Origin: Erythrobacter sp. YT30
GTDB lineage: Bacteria; Pseudomonadota; Alphaproteobacteria; Sphingomonadales; Sphingomonadaceae
Direction: 5' to 3'
Length of the DNA: 64,000 bases
NCBI RefSeq assembly: GCF_001542875.1
Contig: NZ_LMAF01000001.1
Location: forward strand, 682,001-746,000
Positions 27,105 through 35,717 of this stretch are shown piece after piece. Position numbers and translations under genes: made by a program. Under the pieces are notes generated by a model. It did not search any database and was not told the DNA's origin. It saw nothing but the letters and a program-made list of their open reading frames with translations. The number at the start of each line of letters is the position of its first letter. Within the stretch, counting starts at the first letter, position 1.

Positions 27105-27410
27105 TTAGGCTTCGATCACGTGGATCGTTGAGAGAAAAGCGTCGTGCAGATCGTAATCAACCTTCACTAAACCTGCCTTTTCAAGCGCGCGAAGGCTTCT
27201 GAGAGCATCTGCTTGCGAAAGACTGGCATATGAGGGCAGCTGGCGGATGTTGGTGTTGAGCCGGTGCGTTTGTCGATGAGACAGTGTTTCCAACACCCTC
27301 TGGACATTGGCGTCACTAAGAACATCGGCGTGCGAAGCCTCCTCGGCAACGCTCGCCGTCCCCTCGGTCCGAGGTATCAAACGCGTCACAAATTCCCCAA
27401 GCGAACGCAT
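27105..27410 (-). CDS. Small wHTH-like protein, unknown function
   Basis: The preferred start gives MRSLGEFVTRLIPRTEG (101 aa), with AGGGA eight bases before it; a longer start at 27464 is possible. The C-terminal half (VQRVLETLSHRQTHRLNTNI, then RQLPSYASLSQADALRSLRA and LEKAGLVKVDYDLHD) has the helix-helix-recognition helix-wing shape of a MarR/ArsR-type winged helix. No metal or ligand motif is seen. It lies divergent to the LuxR gene, 206 bases away, and might regulate with it. Confidence 0.55.
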   Translation of the reverse strand: MRSLGEFVTRLIPRTEGTASVAEEASHADVLSDANVQRVLETLSHRQTHRLNTNIRQLPSYASLSQADALRSLRALEKAGLVKVDYDLHDAFLSTIHVIEA

Positions 27411-27580
27411 ATCACGATTCCCTAAAGAGCAGATGCCCGGTGATGACATCCGAAAATCCGGCACATCACCGGGACTTTGTTCGGATTTCGAGGCTGCAAA
27501 AAAGCCTATCCGAATGCGACCCGAACGGCTGCGCTACTCGGAGCGCTGGGCCTAGCTAGGGAATTCCTCAAAATGATGCA

Positions 27581-27598
27581 GTCGCCCACCGGGGGGAC
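27581..27598. promoter_or_regulatory. Imperfect 18-bp dyad, candidate lux-box-like site
   Basis: GTCGCCCACCGGGGGGAC pairs at 6 of 9 positions between its halves. It sits 18 bases before the LuxR start codon. Weak symmetry and unknown consensus keep this tentative. Confidence 0.25.
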
Positions 27599-27616
27599 AT
27601 GTGATATTCTGTCGGG

Positions 27617-28330
27617 ATGCAGGGGCTTTTACCATCGATTGATGCTTTGAATGACCTTACGTCGGTGCTGGAATTCACCCGCGATGTCTGCATCGAAAAC
27701 GGCGTGAAGCGAATGAGCTATCATTTCTCGCCGATTTTCGATGAGCCCAATTCAATCCGAACGGTTGTGTATGCGCACGGGTTCTCGCCCGAATGGCTCA
27801 AGCTTTATGAAGAGGCAGACTTCAGAGCGCATGATCCGATCCCCAGCCGCACCTATGCGAACGGTGAATTTATGACCTGGGTCGAAGCCATGGAGGCTGA
27901 GCCCAACACTCCTGAGCAGGACGAATATCTGAAAGCGATGAAAGAAGCGGGGCTTGAACATGGCTTTGGCCTTACACTCTTTGGCCCGCGCGGAAGGCAG
28001 GCCTACGCCTCGTTTGATTTCGGCAAACCGCTTGAAGAGATTGACCAGGAGAAGATAGCGTTGGTGAGAGCGCTTGCTCAGATGTCGCATCAACGCCTGT
28101 GCCACCTTGTTGATGAAGAGCACGATGCAAAAGACCTGTCAGACCGGGAAAGCGAGGTCCTGACATGGATGGCGCGAGGCAAATCTTCTTTCGATATCGG
28201 GGTTATTCTGGGCCTCTCGCCCGATACCGTGAAGACATATCGCAAGCGGATTTACGATAAGTTGGAGGTACACGATCGCCTGAGCGCGGTTATCCGGGCG
28301 CTAAAGCTCGGTCTGATCCACGCGGCATGA
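27617..28330 (+). CDS. LuxR-type quorum-sensing regulator (solo)
   Basis: The 237-residue protein has an autoinducer-binding domain (about 15-160) and a LuxR helix-turn-helix (about 173-230). The residues that line the acyl-homoserine-lactone pocket in known LuxR proteins are present: W60, Y64, D73-P74, W88 and G116. The DNA-binding half keeps E178, L182 and G188 in LSDRESEVLTWMARGKS and the recognition helix SPDTVKTYRKRIYDKL. No luxI-type synthase gene lies in the window, so this looks like a solo receptor that may listen to exogenous signals or to one made elsewhere in the genome. No strong ribosome-binding site is seen before the ATG. Confidence 0.85.
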   Translation: MQGLLPSIDALNDLTSVLEFTRDVCIENGVKRMSYHFSPIFDEPNSIRTVVYAHGFSPEWLKLYEEADFRAHDPIPSRTYANGEFMTWVEAMEAEPNTPEQDEYLKAMKEAGLEHGFGLTLFGPRGRQAYASFDFGKPLEEIDQEKIALVRALAQMSHQRLCHLVDEEHDAKDLSDRESEVLTWMARGKSSFDIGVILGLSPDTVKTYRKRIYDKLEVHDRLSAVIRALKLGLIHAA

Positions 28331-28343
28331 CCGAAAGCAGCGT

Positions 28344-29159
28344 TCAGTGCCACTCCACTGGATTGAGCGCGAGCAATTGCGATAGCTGCACATAGAGTGC
28401 CGGTTCCTCGCGGTGAAGCGCTCGAGGCTTTTCGAAAAAGGTCACAATCGCTTCAGCAAAGAATTCTTCGTGATTAGTTGCGCCATAGGGATCAATCAGT
28501 GTTTCGAGCCCGCTTTCGACCCTGCGCACATGGTCGTTGTAAGCATCGAGCATGGCCTTTTCCCAGCCCGCATAGGCTTGTCCTTTGCGGAGGATAGGAA
28601 TGCCGTTTACATATCCCGTAAGACTGTCGAGCTGATGCGCGAATTCGTGAATAACGACATTGTGTCCATCTGCATCATCAAGCCCGCCTTGGAGTGCATG
28701 ATCCCATGACAAGACGACCGGTCCGCGCGCCCAGCTCTCGCCGAGCATGGTGAAGTCTTCCTCCTGGACGACGTATCCATCATGCGTGTTTCGACGCGCG
28801 TAGAAAGCTGATGGATAGACGAGCACAGTCCTGAGCGTTTCGTACCAGGCTGGACTATTCACCACCAAAAGGCAGGCCTGAGCGGCGATGGAGAGTTTCA
28901 TCGCCTCGCTAACCTCAAGATCGCTTTGCCCATGGAAGGTGATCTGATCGAGGAATAGATGAATCTTGCCCTCAAGCTTGAGGCGGAGGGGTTCGGGCAG
29001 CCGGCGAGTGATCGGCACCAGTTTTTCAACCATTGCACGCTGTTCTTGAGAGAGCGGTGTTGCGAGGAGATGCTCTCGCTTAAGCAGCCTTGACCGGCGC
29101 CGATACCAGAAAAGCCCGGCAATAAGCAGACAAGCCAAGAGCAGAAGATAAGGCGTCAT
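28344..29159 (-). CDS. mtfA: MtfA-type zinc peptidase (M90)
   Basis: The 271-residue protein begins with a membrane segment (MTPYLLLLACLLIAGLFWYR) and contains the zinc motif HEFAHQLD (H171, E172, H175), with the third-ligand region NHEEFFAEAIVTFFE. E. coli MtfA binds the repressor Mlc and so touches glucose-PTS control; whether an Mlc exists here is unknown. An N-terminal membrane anchor is a feature of many alphaproteobacterial members. It converges with the luxR gene. Confidence 0.88.
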   Translation of the reverse strand: MTPYLLLLACLLIAGLFWYRRRSRLLKREHLLATPLSQEQRAMVEKLVPITRRLPEPLRLKLEGKIHLFLDQITFHGQSDLEVSEAMKLSIAAQACLLVVNSPAWYETLRTVLVYPSAFYARRNTHDGYVVQEEDFTMLGESWARGPVVLSWDHALQGGLDDADGHNVVIHEFAHQLDSLTGYVNGIPILRKGQAYAGWEKAMLDAYNDHVRRVESGLETLIDPYGATNHEEFFAEAIVTFFEKPRALHREEPALYVQLSQLLALNPVEWH

Positions 29160-29241
29160 ACATGAGAAGTAGGATGGCGATCAGGACATTGTTAGATGCG
29201 CATTAAATTCCGGACTTTCCGGTCAAAGCGTCTGAAACCTT

Positions 29242-29883
29242 TTAGCCCTCAAGCGCCTTCCGCCCTTCTTCCTCGCGAGCAAAGGCCCGCTTGTATGCCT
29301 CGCGTTCAGTCAGCCACGCCCGATAATCCTTCAGGCTATCGGGCACACGGTCATCCAACCCAACATTCTGCGCAAGGATCAGCGCGTATCCCACGCAAAT
29401 ATCCGCCACGGTAAATCGATCCGCGCACAGATATTCGCGCGCTGAGAGGCGCTGTTCGACCTTGACCAGCCGCTTTTCAAACCATTTCGCATAAGCGACA
29501 CCTGCCTCGGTCCATCCCTTTTCCTTCTCGAAGATGGCGAAGCGCATGTAGACCGTTTGCGGGAATGTGATCGTTGCATCGGCATGATAGGTGAAATCGA
29601 GATAGGCAGCGTAGTCGGGCTCACCCGGCGATATCGCCAATTCACTCGCGCCGGAACGTGTCGCTAGATAGTGCGCAATGGCGCAGCTTTCAGTCATCTG
29701 CGCATCGCCATCGACCAGCAAAGGTACTGTGCCAAGCGGGTTTATTTCCAGGTATTCAGGCGCAAGATAGCGAGGCGGAAACGGGAGGACTTTCAGATCA
29801 ACATCAACGCCCGCCTCTTCAGCGGCCCAGGTTGCGCGAAGCCCGCGCGAACGTGCGCAGGTGTAGAGAGTTGGCTTTGTCAT
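29242..29883 (-). CDS. Glutathione S-transferase family protein
   Basis: I start at the ATG giving MTKPTLYTCARSRGLRATWA (213 aa). The thioredoxin-like domain has INPLGTVPLLVDGDAQMTES with the cis-Pro and the E/S pair that holds glutathione; the C-terminal helices include RFTVADICVGYALILAQ with the conserved Asp of the N-capping box. Reaction and substrate are unknown. It lies 10 bases beyond the stop side of the DUF808 gene, on the same strand, so it is probably the downstream partner in a two-gene unit. Confidence 0.88.
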   Translation of the reverse strand: MTKPTLYTCARSRGLRATWAAEEAGVDVDLKVLPFPPRYLAPEYLEINPLGTVPLLVDGDAQMTESCAIAHYLATRSGASELAISPGEPDYAAYLDFTYHADATITFPQTVYMRFAIFEKEKGWTEAGVAYAKWFEKRLVKVEQRLSAREYLCADRFTVADICVGYALILAQNVGLDDRVPDSLKDYRAWLTEREAYKRAFAREEEGRKALEG

Positions 29884-29893
29884 GGATGCCGCC

Positions 29894-30841
29894 TTAATGC
29901 GCTTCGTAAGCTCCCACACCCAGCACTTTGTGCAGGACGATTGCGATAATCACGCCAAGTCCAAGGCCGATCACGCCCGAGATAAAGGCATATGTGAACC
30001 AGCCTGCCACACCGGAAAGTGCACCCGTCACGCCTTTCACCCAATATTCGGCCCCGTGAGCAATGTCGTAGAGCAAATCAAAGCCAACCTCATGGGTTCC
30101 GTGAACGATGATGCCGCCTCCAACCCAAAGCATCGCAACCGTTCCGACCACTGACAATGTCGTGAGCAAATAGGGGACAGAGTTCACCAGAGCATGTCCG
30201 AGCGACTGACTGGCTCCGTTTTCTTGTTGGCTGAGATGAAGGCCCACATCGTCCATTTTCACGATGAGCGCTACTGCACCATACACCACGACCGTTACAA
30301 CAACCGCGACCAGCGCCAGCGCGAGGCCCCTCTCCCACCATGTCGGCAAATCAAGTTCGTTCAGCGTGATCGCCATTATCTCTGCTGAAAGGATCAGATC
30401 GGTCCGGACCGCGCCAGCAATCCGCTGTTTTTCAAACTTAACCGGATCAGTGATTTCGTCTTCAACGGTTTTGCCGTGCTTTGCCCCGCCGAGCTTCTCC
30501 ATCACCTTTTCCGCGCCCTCATAGCATAGGAAAGCGCCGCCCAACATCAGTATCCAAATGATCAGCCACGGAAGAAATTCTGAAAGCAGGATGGCGCCGG
30601 GCAGCAAAATCACAAGCTTGTTGAACAAGCTGCCCTTGGTGATTGCCCAAATGATGGGAAGTTCGCGCGCCGGCGTCAGACCTGTCACATAGCTTGGCGT
30701 AACCGCCGCATCATCAATCACAACGCCCGCTGTTTTGGAGCCTGCCTTAGATGCCGCGAGCGTGATATCGTCGGCAGACGCTGCTGCTGCGCGCGCGATC
30801 ACCGATACGTCGTCCAAAAGTGCGACCAGACCTGATGGCAT
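29894..30841 (-). CDS. DUF808 family membrane protein (YedI-like)
   Basis: The 315-residue protein begins MPSGLVALLDDVSVIARAAA, the hallmark of DUF808, followed by VVIDDAAVTPSYVTGL and several membrane segments (LVILLPGAILLSEFLPWLII and others). The family is of unknown function; E. coli YedI is the best-known member. About five to six membrane helices are visible. The ATG is followed by the conserved start. It diverges from rpsF across 204 bases. Confidence 0.9.
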   Translation of the reverse strand: MPSGLVALLDDVSVIARAAAASADDITLAASKAGSKTAGVVIDDAAVTPSYVTGLTPARELPIIWAITKGSLFNKLVILLPGAILLSEFLPWLIIWILMLGGAFLCYEGAEKVMEKLGGAKHGKTVEDEITDPVKFEKQRIAGAVRTDLILSAEIMAITLNELDLPTWWERGLALALVAVVVTVVVYGAVALIVKMDDVGLHLSQQENGASQSLGHALVNSVPYLLTTLSVVGTVAMLWVGGGIIVHGTHEVGFDLLYDIAHGAEYWVKGVTGALSGVAGWFTYAFISGVIGLGLGVIIAIVLHKVLGVGAYEAH

Positions 30842-31045
30842 TCATTGTCCCCTCGTTTGCCCGATCAATCGCCCGCTCACCCAGCTTTGGCAAGGGAGCT
30901 TCAAGCGCATTCCCACTTGTCTTTTGCCGCAATCCCGCTATGTGCGCGCATCCGCTGTTTACATGGCGGGCAAAAGAAAGCCGGAGGGGCCCCGCGATCC
31001 GCGCGGATAAGCCAGCGATCGGCATGGAAATGAAAGGAAGCTAAG

Positions 31046-31411
31046 ATGGCTCTTTACGAGCATATCTTCCTTGCGCGCCAGGACTTGTCACAAGCCCAGG
31101 TTGACGCATTGGCGGCCACGGCGACCGAAATCGTCGAAGCGAATGAAGGCAAAGTCACCAAGACGGAGACATGGGGCCTCAAATCGCTTGCCTACAAAAT
31201 TGAACGCAACCGCAAAGCGCACTTCGTGATGCTGAACATTGACGGCCCCGGCAGCGTTGTTGCCGAGCTTGAGCGTCAGACCCGCATCAACGAAGACGTC
31301 ATCCGCTATATGACCATCCGCGTCGACGAACACGAAGATGGCCCCAGCGTGATGATGCGCAAGAATGAACGCGACCGTAAGCGTCGCTCTGACCGTGAGG
31401 AGCGCGACTGA
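31046..31411 (+). CDS. rpsF: 30S ribosomal protein S6
   Basis: The 121-residue protein matches S6 ([20 protein letters not shown], then [20 protein letters not shown], then [20 protein letters not shown]). S6 binds S18 on the small subunit platform. Its C-terminus is charged and ends in Arg-Glu-Glu-Arg-Asp rather than in glutamates; E. coli S6 ends in Glu and is extended by RimK, a homologue of which is at 38113-39018. AAAGGAAG precedes the ATG. The stop overlaps the rpsR start (TGATG). Confidence 0.97.
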   Translation: MALYEHIFLARQDLSQAQVDALAATATEIVEANEGKVTKTETWGLKSLAYKIERNRKAHFVMLNIDGPGSVVAELERQTRINEDVIRYMTIRVDEHEDGPSVMMRKNERDRKRRSDREERD

Positions 31412-31635
31412 TGGCACGCCCGTTTTTCCGCCGCCGCAAGTCTTGCCCGTTTTCCGGCAATGACGCCCCAAAAATCGATTATAAGGACGTGCGCCTGCTT
31501 CAGGGCTTCATGTCCGAGCGTGGCAAGATCGTGCCTTCGCGCATCACTGCCGTTTCTGCGAAGAAACAGCGTGAACTTGCTAAAGCTATCAAGCGCGCAC
31601 GTCATATTGGCCTGCTGCCCTACATCGTGAAGTAA
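31411..31635 (+). CDS. rpsR: 30S ribosomal protein S18
   Basis: The 74-residue protein has the S18 signature: [52 protein letters not shown] and the end [13 protein letters not shown]. It pairs with S6 on the ribosome. Its start overlaps the rpsF stop, the standard arrangement, and rplI follows 12 bases later. No single-strand DNA-binding gene is inserted between rpsF and rpsR. Confidence 0.98.
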   Translation: MARPFFRRRKSCPFSGNDAPKIDYKDVRLLQGFMSERGKIVPSRITAVSAKKQRELAKAIKRARHIGLLPYIVK

Positions 31636-31647
31636 GGGAGAAAGAAC

Positions 31648-32319
31648 ATGGATATCATTCTCCTCGAACGCATCGAAAAGCTCGGCACCATTGGCGATGT
31701 CGTCACCGTCAAGGATGGCTATGCCCGCAACTTCCTTCTCCCGCAGAAGAAAGCCCTGCGCGCAAACGAAGCCAACAAGGCCGTGTTCGAAGCCAATCGT
31801 GAACGTCTCGAAAAAGAGAACGCTGAAAAGCGGACCGATGCTGAAAAGCTTGGTGAAAAGGTTGCTGGCGCTGAGGTTGTCCTCATCCGCGCTTCGTCAA
31901 ACACCGGCCAGCTTTATGGTTCTGTAAACGTGCGCGACATGGTTGCAGGGCTCGAAGCCCAGGGCCACGAAGTGAACAAGAAGCAGGTCATCATGGGCGC
32001 GCCGATCAAGACGATTGGCATGCACGATGTGACCGTCGCTCTTCACCCAGAAGTTCACGTGACTGTCAAAGCGAACGTCGCGCGTTCGGATGACGAAGCT
32101 GAGCTGCAAAGCCAAGGCGTCGACGTACTTGCGCAGATGTTCGAAGAAGAACAGCGAGAGATCGAAGAAGCGGCCGAAGCCAACCGCATCGATCCCAACC
32201 TTGAGCCGGGCGAAATCCCCGCCGAGCTTCTGGATGAAGGCGTTGCCACACCTGAAGGCACCTCCGAAACCGAAGCTCTGGTTGAAGCAACCGACCACAA
32301 AACCGAAGACGACGCGTAA
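31648..32319 (+). CDS. rplI: 50S ribosomal protein L9 with acidic C-terminal extension
   Basis: L9 is about 149 residues in most bacteria; this product is 223. The N-terminal domain is canonical ([36 protein letters not shown]) with the connecting helix and C-terminal domain following ([35 protein letters not shown]). From about residue 155 an acidic, Ala/Glu/Asp-rich tail of about 65 residues is added, ending in TEDDA. Long L9 tails occur in sphingomonads as far as I recall. AGGGAGAAAGAAC precedes the ATG. A rho-independent terminator follows. Confidence 0.95.
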   Translation: MDIILLERIEKLGTIGDVVTVKDGYARNFLLPQKKALRANEANKAVFEANRERLEKENAEKRTDAEKLGEKVAGAEVVLIRASSNTGQLYGSVNVRDMVAGLEAQGHEVNKKQVIMGAPIKTIGMHDVTVALHPEVHVTVKANVARSDDEAELQSQGVDVLAQMFEEEQREIEEAAEANRIDPNLEPGEIPAELLDEGVATPEGTSETEALVEATDHKTEDDA

Positions 32320-32350
32320 CACGCACGCATCGTATCTTTGATCAAAAACG

Positions 32351-32397
32351 AAAGGCTGGGACCCGATGACTTTTGCCTCGGATCCCAGCCTTTTTGT
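32351..32397 (+). terminator. Rho-independent terminator overlapping the next start codon
   Basis: AAAGGCTGGGA (32351-32361) pairs exactly with TCCCAGCCTTT (32383-32393), extended by four pairs after one mismatch, followed by TTTTTG. It ends the rpsF-rpsR-rplI operon. The candidate ATG of the next gene (32366) lies in the loop, so the hairpin may also regulate that start. Confidence 0.9.
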
Positions 32398-33400
32398 TCA
32401 TCAGATGGACATCGCGCACGATCGCCTGCTGTTGATGCGGGTGAGCGAAGATGACCTGCGAGCAGCAAGCTTCCTTGATCAGCGTCTGATTGAACCGCAA
32501 CCCGGCAAACCGCAGCGCGCGATGCAATGGGCGGATTGGTCGACGATCGCGCCGCAAACCGAAGATGCTGGAACGCCCGCGCGCGATGATGCGCGATTTA
32601 TCTTTCACATCGGCCATGTTGGCTCCACCCTGCTGGCGCGTCTGCTCGGCGAAGCGCCGGGAACGCTGGCGTTGCGCGAACCGCAATTGCTCCGCCAGTT
32701 TGCAGAGCTGCGCATGGTCGAAGGCCAGCCGCATTCGCCGTGGCCGACAGGACGAGTTGCAAAGCGATTGCCGCTTGCACGAAAGTGGCTTTCGCGCACA
32801 TTTGAGCCCAATCAGCGCGCACTGATCAAGGCGACCAGTTTTGTGAGCGACATTGCAGGCGATCTTATCGAAGACACGCGCAAAGCGGTCTGTCTGACTT
32901 TGTCTCCAGAACGCTATCTCCAGACAATCTTGGCAGGCGAGGCATCTCGTCAGGAACTCGCGGTGCTGTCCGGCACGCGAATTCAGCGACTCAACACCCG
33001 ATTGGAGGGTCCGCCCATCAATCTGTGGGAGCTCGATGAGGCTCGCCGTGCGGCGATGGCGTGGGCTTGCGAAATGACGGCACTTTGCGCCGCATCAAAC
33101 GAAAACGTCGCCTGGCAGGATTTTGACGCTTTTCTCGCATCACCTGCAGAGGCACTCGCCGCAACCGCAGCGCATCTCGAAATTTCACTCTCGCAGCAGC
33201 AGGCGCAGACGTGGGTGAAAGGCCCGATCATGCACCGCTATTCCAAGGCACCCGAGCAAGGATATTCGCCCGAGCTGCGCGAAGAGGTGCTGGCAGGTGC
33301 GGCGCGCGAACGTAGAGACGATATCATCGCCGCGCTCGCCTGGCTTGAGAAGGCTGCAAAGGATCATCCAGTGATTGCGAGCGCGCTCGACCGGGCTTAG
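32366..33400 (+). CDS. Sulfotransferase-like P-loop protein
   Basis: The 344-residue protein has HIGHVGSTLLARLLGEAPGT near residue 76, which resembles the 5'-phosphosulfate-binding loop of sulfotransferases rather than a Walker A, followed by REPQLLRQFAELR, a common partner motif. Other segments (KATSFVSDIAGDLI, LTLSPERYLQTILAGEAS) fit the second half of the fold loosely. The listed ATG lies inside the rplI terminator; the first ATG beyond it begins MDIAHDRLLLMRVSEDD at 32405, which may be the real start. It is directly followed by a PKHD-type dioxygenase, 10 bases away, suggesting a paired tailoring function. The substrate is unknown. Confidence 0.55.
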   Translation: MTFASDPSLFVHQMDIAHDRLLLMRVSEDDLRAASFLDQRLIEPQPGKPQRAMQWADWSTIAPQTEDAGTPARDDARFIFHIGHVGSTLLARLLGEAPGTLALREPQLLRQFAELRMVEGQPHSPWPTGRVAKRLPLARKWLSRTFEPNQRALIKATSFVSDIAGDLIEDTRKAVCLTLSPERYLQTILAGEASRQELAVLSGTRIQRLNTRLEGPPINLWELDEARRAAMAWACEMTALCAASNENVAWQDFDAFLASPAEALAATAAHLEISLSQQQAQTWVKGPIMHRYSKAPEQGYSPELREEVLAGAARERRDDIIAALAWLEKAAKDHPVIASALDRA

Positions 33401-33410
33401 AAGCGATACC

Positions 33411-34073
33411 ATGTTCCGCTTAATCGAAAACGTCCTGTCAAACGACCAAGTCGCCAAGCTGAAGGATATCGCCGCAAGAGCCACTTTTGTGGACGGGAAA
33501 ATCTCAAACCCCCACTCAAAGGCGAAATCCAACCTGCAAATGCATGATCAAAACCTCCAGCAAGAGGCGGTCAACATCATGGCGCAGGCCTTGTTTGCGT
33601 GCGAAGATTTCATGAATTTCGCCATTCCAACCCAGTTCGCGCCGCCGCTTATCTGCCGGTACACACCCGGCATGAAATACGGGCTGCATCCTGACGCGGC
33701 GACTATGGGGATCGGCAATGTCTCGATCCGATCAGACCTGTCGTGCACGCTCTTCCTCAATGACCCCGATAGCTACGATGGCGGTGCCCTTCGAACTCAA
33801 TTGGGCACGGAGGAAGTCCGCGTGAAAGGTCCCGTCGGATCAGCCATCGTCTATCCCTCGCACACTCTTCACGAAGTCGAAGAAGTGACAAAGGGTGAAC
33901 GCCTAGTCGCCATCACGTTCATCCAGAGCCAGGTGCCAGACGGTTTCCAGCGCGAATTGCTGTATGAACTTGGCGAAATCGCAGCGCTTGAAGGCAATTC
34001 GATGAGCCACGAGAATTACACTCGGTTGCAGGCGGTGCAGTTCAATCTCAGGCGGATGTGGCAACGGTCCTGA
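33411..34073 (+). CDS. PKHD-type Fe(II)/2-oxoglutarate hydroxylase (PiuC-like)
   Basis: The start is the ATG of MFRLIENVLSNDQVAKLKDI (220 aa). The fold's motifs are present: NPHSKAKSNLQ, the iron-binding H-x-D in YGLHPDAATMG, DLSCTLFLNDPDSYDGGAL, the distal His in YPSHTLHEVEEV and the 2-oxoglutarate Arg in KGERLVAITFIQS. The family hydroxylates amino-acid or siderophore-like substrates; PiuC is iron-regulated in pseudomonads. It starts 10 bases after the sulfotransferase-like gene and is probably co-transcribed. Confidence 0.88.
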   Translation: MFRLIENVLSNDQVAKLKDIAARATFVDGKISNPHSKAKSNLQMHDQNLQQEAVNIMAQALFACEDFMNFAIPTQFAPPLICRYTPGMKYGLHPDAATMGIGNVSIRSDLSCTLFLNDPDSYDGGALRTQLGTEEVRVKGPVGSAIVYPSHTLHEVEEVTKGERLVAITFIQSQVPDGFQRELLYELGEIAALEGNSMSHENYTRLQAVQFNLRRMWQRS

Positions 34074-34158
34074 AGACGGGCGGAACTGACCAAAGAATTA
34101 TTGGTCCGCATTCAATTCCGGGGTTTGCGAACCGTATGATTTGGCGCTAGCTGCCGCC

Positions 34159-35613
34159 ATGATTTCTACAAAAAATATAATCGAGCAGCTGCAAGAGCAC
34201 TACGATGATGCGATTGCTTCCCTCCGTGCTGACGTGATCGCCTATGGTCGCGATGGTAAGGTTCCTGATCCTGAAAAGCGCAACAATGGGGCCTATGCCT
34301 ACCCCCAGATCACTCTGAAATATGCCGGACTGGCAGCAGCCGATAGCGACCCTGAAACGCTGGATCGAAGCCGCGCTTTTGGCCGTCTGGAGATACCGGG
34401 CACATACACCACTACCATCACGCGGCCGGATCTGTTCGCGGCTTACCTCGAAGAGCAGCTCGAACTGATAACCGACGCTTACGATATCGAAGTGAGCGTG
34501 GATCGATCGCGGCAGGAAATTCCCTTTCCCTATGTGCTTGATGGCGAAGCGGGCGCCGCGATGGTGGGCATTGCGCCGCAGGAAATTGCAGCGTTTTTCC
34601 CCTCGACAGACCTGGCGCTTATCGGAGACGAATTGGCCGACGGAATCGAGTTTGATGAAGACCAGGATATGCCGTTGTCGCTCTTCGATGGGCTGCGCAC
34701 TGATTATTCGCTCGCCCGCCTTGCCCATTACACCGGCACAAAGGTGGAGGACTTTCAGGACTTCATCCTGTTTACGAACTACCACCGCTATGTCGATGAA
34801 TTTGTGAACTGGGGTGCAAAACGGATCGGCAGCGATGGATATGTCGGATTGACAGGTGCAGGCGGGCTGCACATCACTTTGCCTGCCGACAATGCGCAGG
34901 AACAATTGAGCGATACCGCATGGCGTCGCCACCAGATGCCCGCCTATCACCTTATCCGGGAAGACGGCCAGGGCATTACTCTCGTCAACATTGGTGTCGG
35001 TCCGTCCAATGCCAAGACGATTTGTGATCACCTTGCCGTTCTGCGGCCCCATGCGTGGATGATGATCGGCCACTGCGGCGGCGTGCGCTCAAGCCAGAAA
35101 ATTGGCGATTTCGTGCTCGCTCACGCTTATCTGCGCGATGATCATGTGCTCGATAACGTACTGCCACCGGAAATTCCGATCCCACCCATTGCCGAGGTGC
35201 AATTGGCATTGGCAGGAGCGGCCGAGGAGGTTTCGGGAACGCAAGGTGCAGATTTGAAACAGCGTATGCGCACAGGCACTGTCGTCACCACCGATGATCG
35301 CAATTGGGAGTTGCTGTATGCCAGCAGCGCAAAACGCTTCTCGCACAGCCGCGCCATCGCAATTGAAATGGAAAGCGCGACGATCGCGGCACAAGGCTAC
35401 AGGTTCCGCGTTCCTTATGGCACTCTGCTGTGCGTCTCCGACAAACCGCTGCACGGCGAAATCAAGCTGCCTGGGCAGGCAAACAAGTTCTATGAAGAGG
35501 CTATTGCCGCCCACCTGCAAATCGGATTGGAAGCGTGCGCCCGGCTTCGAGCCGAAGGTGATGGCCTCCACAGTCGCAAATTGCGGGCCTTTAACGAACC
35601 GCCTTTCCGCTGA
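34159..35613 (+). CDS. amn: AMP nucleosidase
   Basis: I prefer the ATG giving MISTKNIIEQLQEHYDDAIA (484 aa) over an upstream TTG at 34141. The N-terminal part has YPQITLKYAGLAA, and the C-terminal nucleoside-phosphorylase-like domain has VNIGVGPSNAKTICDHLAVL, RPHAWMMIGHCGGVR, and AIEMESATIAAQGYRFRVPY with GTLLCVSDKPLHGEIKLPG. The enzyme splits AMP into adenine and ribose-5-phosphate, acting on purine pools in stress. No strong ribosome-binding site is seen, so the start is the least certain part. Confidence 0.92.
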   Translation: MISTKNIIEQLQEHYDDAIASLRADVIAYGRDGKVPDPEKRNNGAYAYPQITLKYAGLAAADSDPETLDRSRAFGRLEIPGTYTTTITRPDLFAAYLEEQLELITDAYDIEVSVDRSRQEIPFPYVLDGEAGAAMVGIAPQEIAAFFPSTDLALIGDELADGIEFDEDQDMPLSLFDGLRTDYSLARLAHYTGTKVEDFQDFILFTNYHRYVDEFVNWGAKRIGSDGYVGLTGAGGLHITLPADNAQEQLSDTAWRRHQMPAYHLIREDGQGITLVNIGVGPSNAKTICDHLAVLRPHAWMMIGHCGGVRSSQKIGDFVLAHAYLRDDHVLDNVLPPEIPIPPIAEVQLALAGAAEEVSGTQGADLKQRMRTGTVVTTDDRNWELLYASSAKRFSHSRAIAIEMESATIAAQGYRFRVPYGTLLCVSDKPLHGEIKLPGQANKFYEEAIAAHLQIGLEACARLRAEGDGLHSRKLRAFNEPPFR

Positions 35614-35717
35614 TCGAGGCTGAAGGCTTGCGGAGGATCGTCCTTATCCAAGGCACTGTATTTTCCCCCATACTGCCTGAGTGATGACGCTAACCAAACC
35701 GGTGCCATGTCGCCGGG

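Noticed and set aside
30842..31045. Short frames between DUF808 and rpsF
   Set aside because: Overlapping frames on both strands in a GC-rich divergent promoter region with no conserved pattern. A possible TTGTCT-16-TATGTG pair was too weak to annotate.
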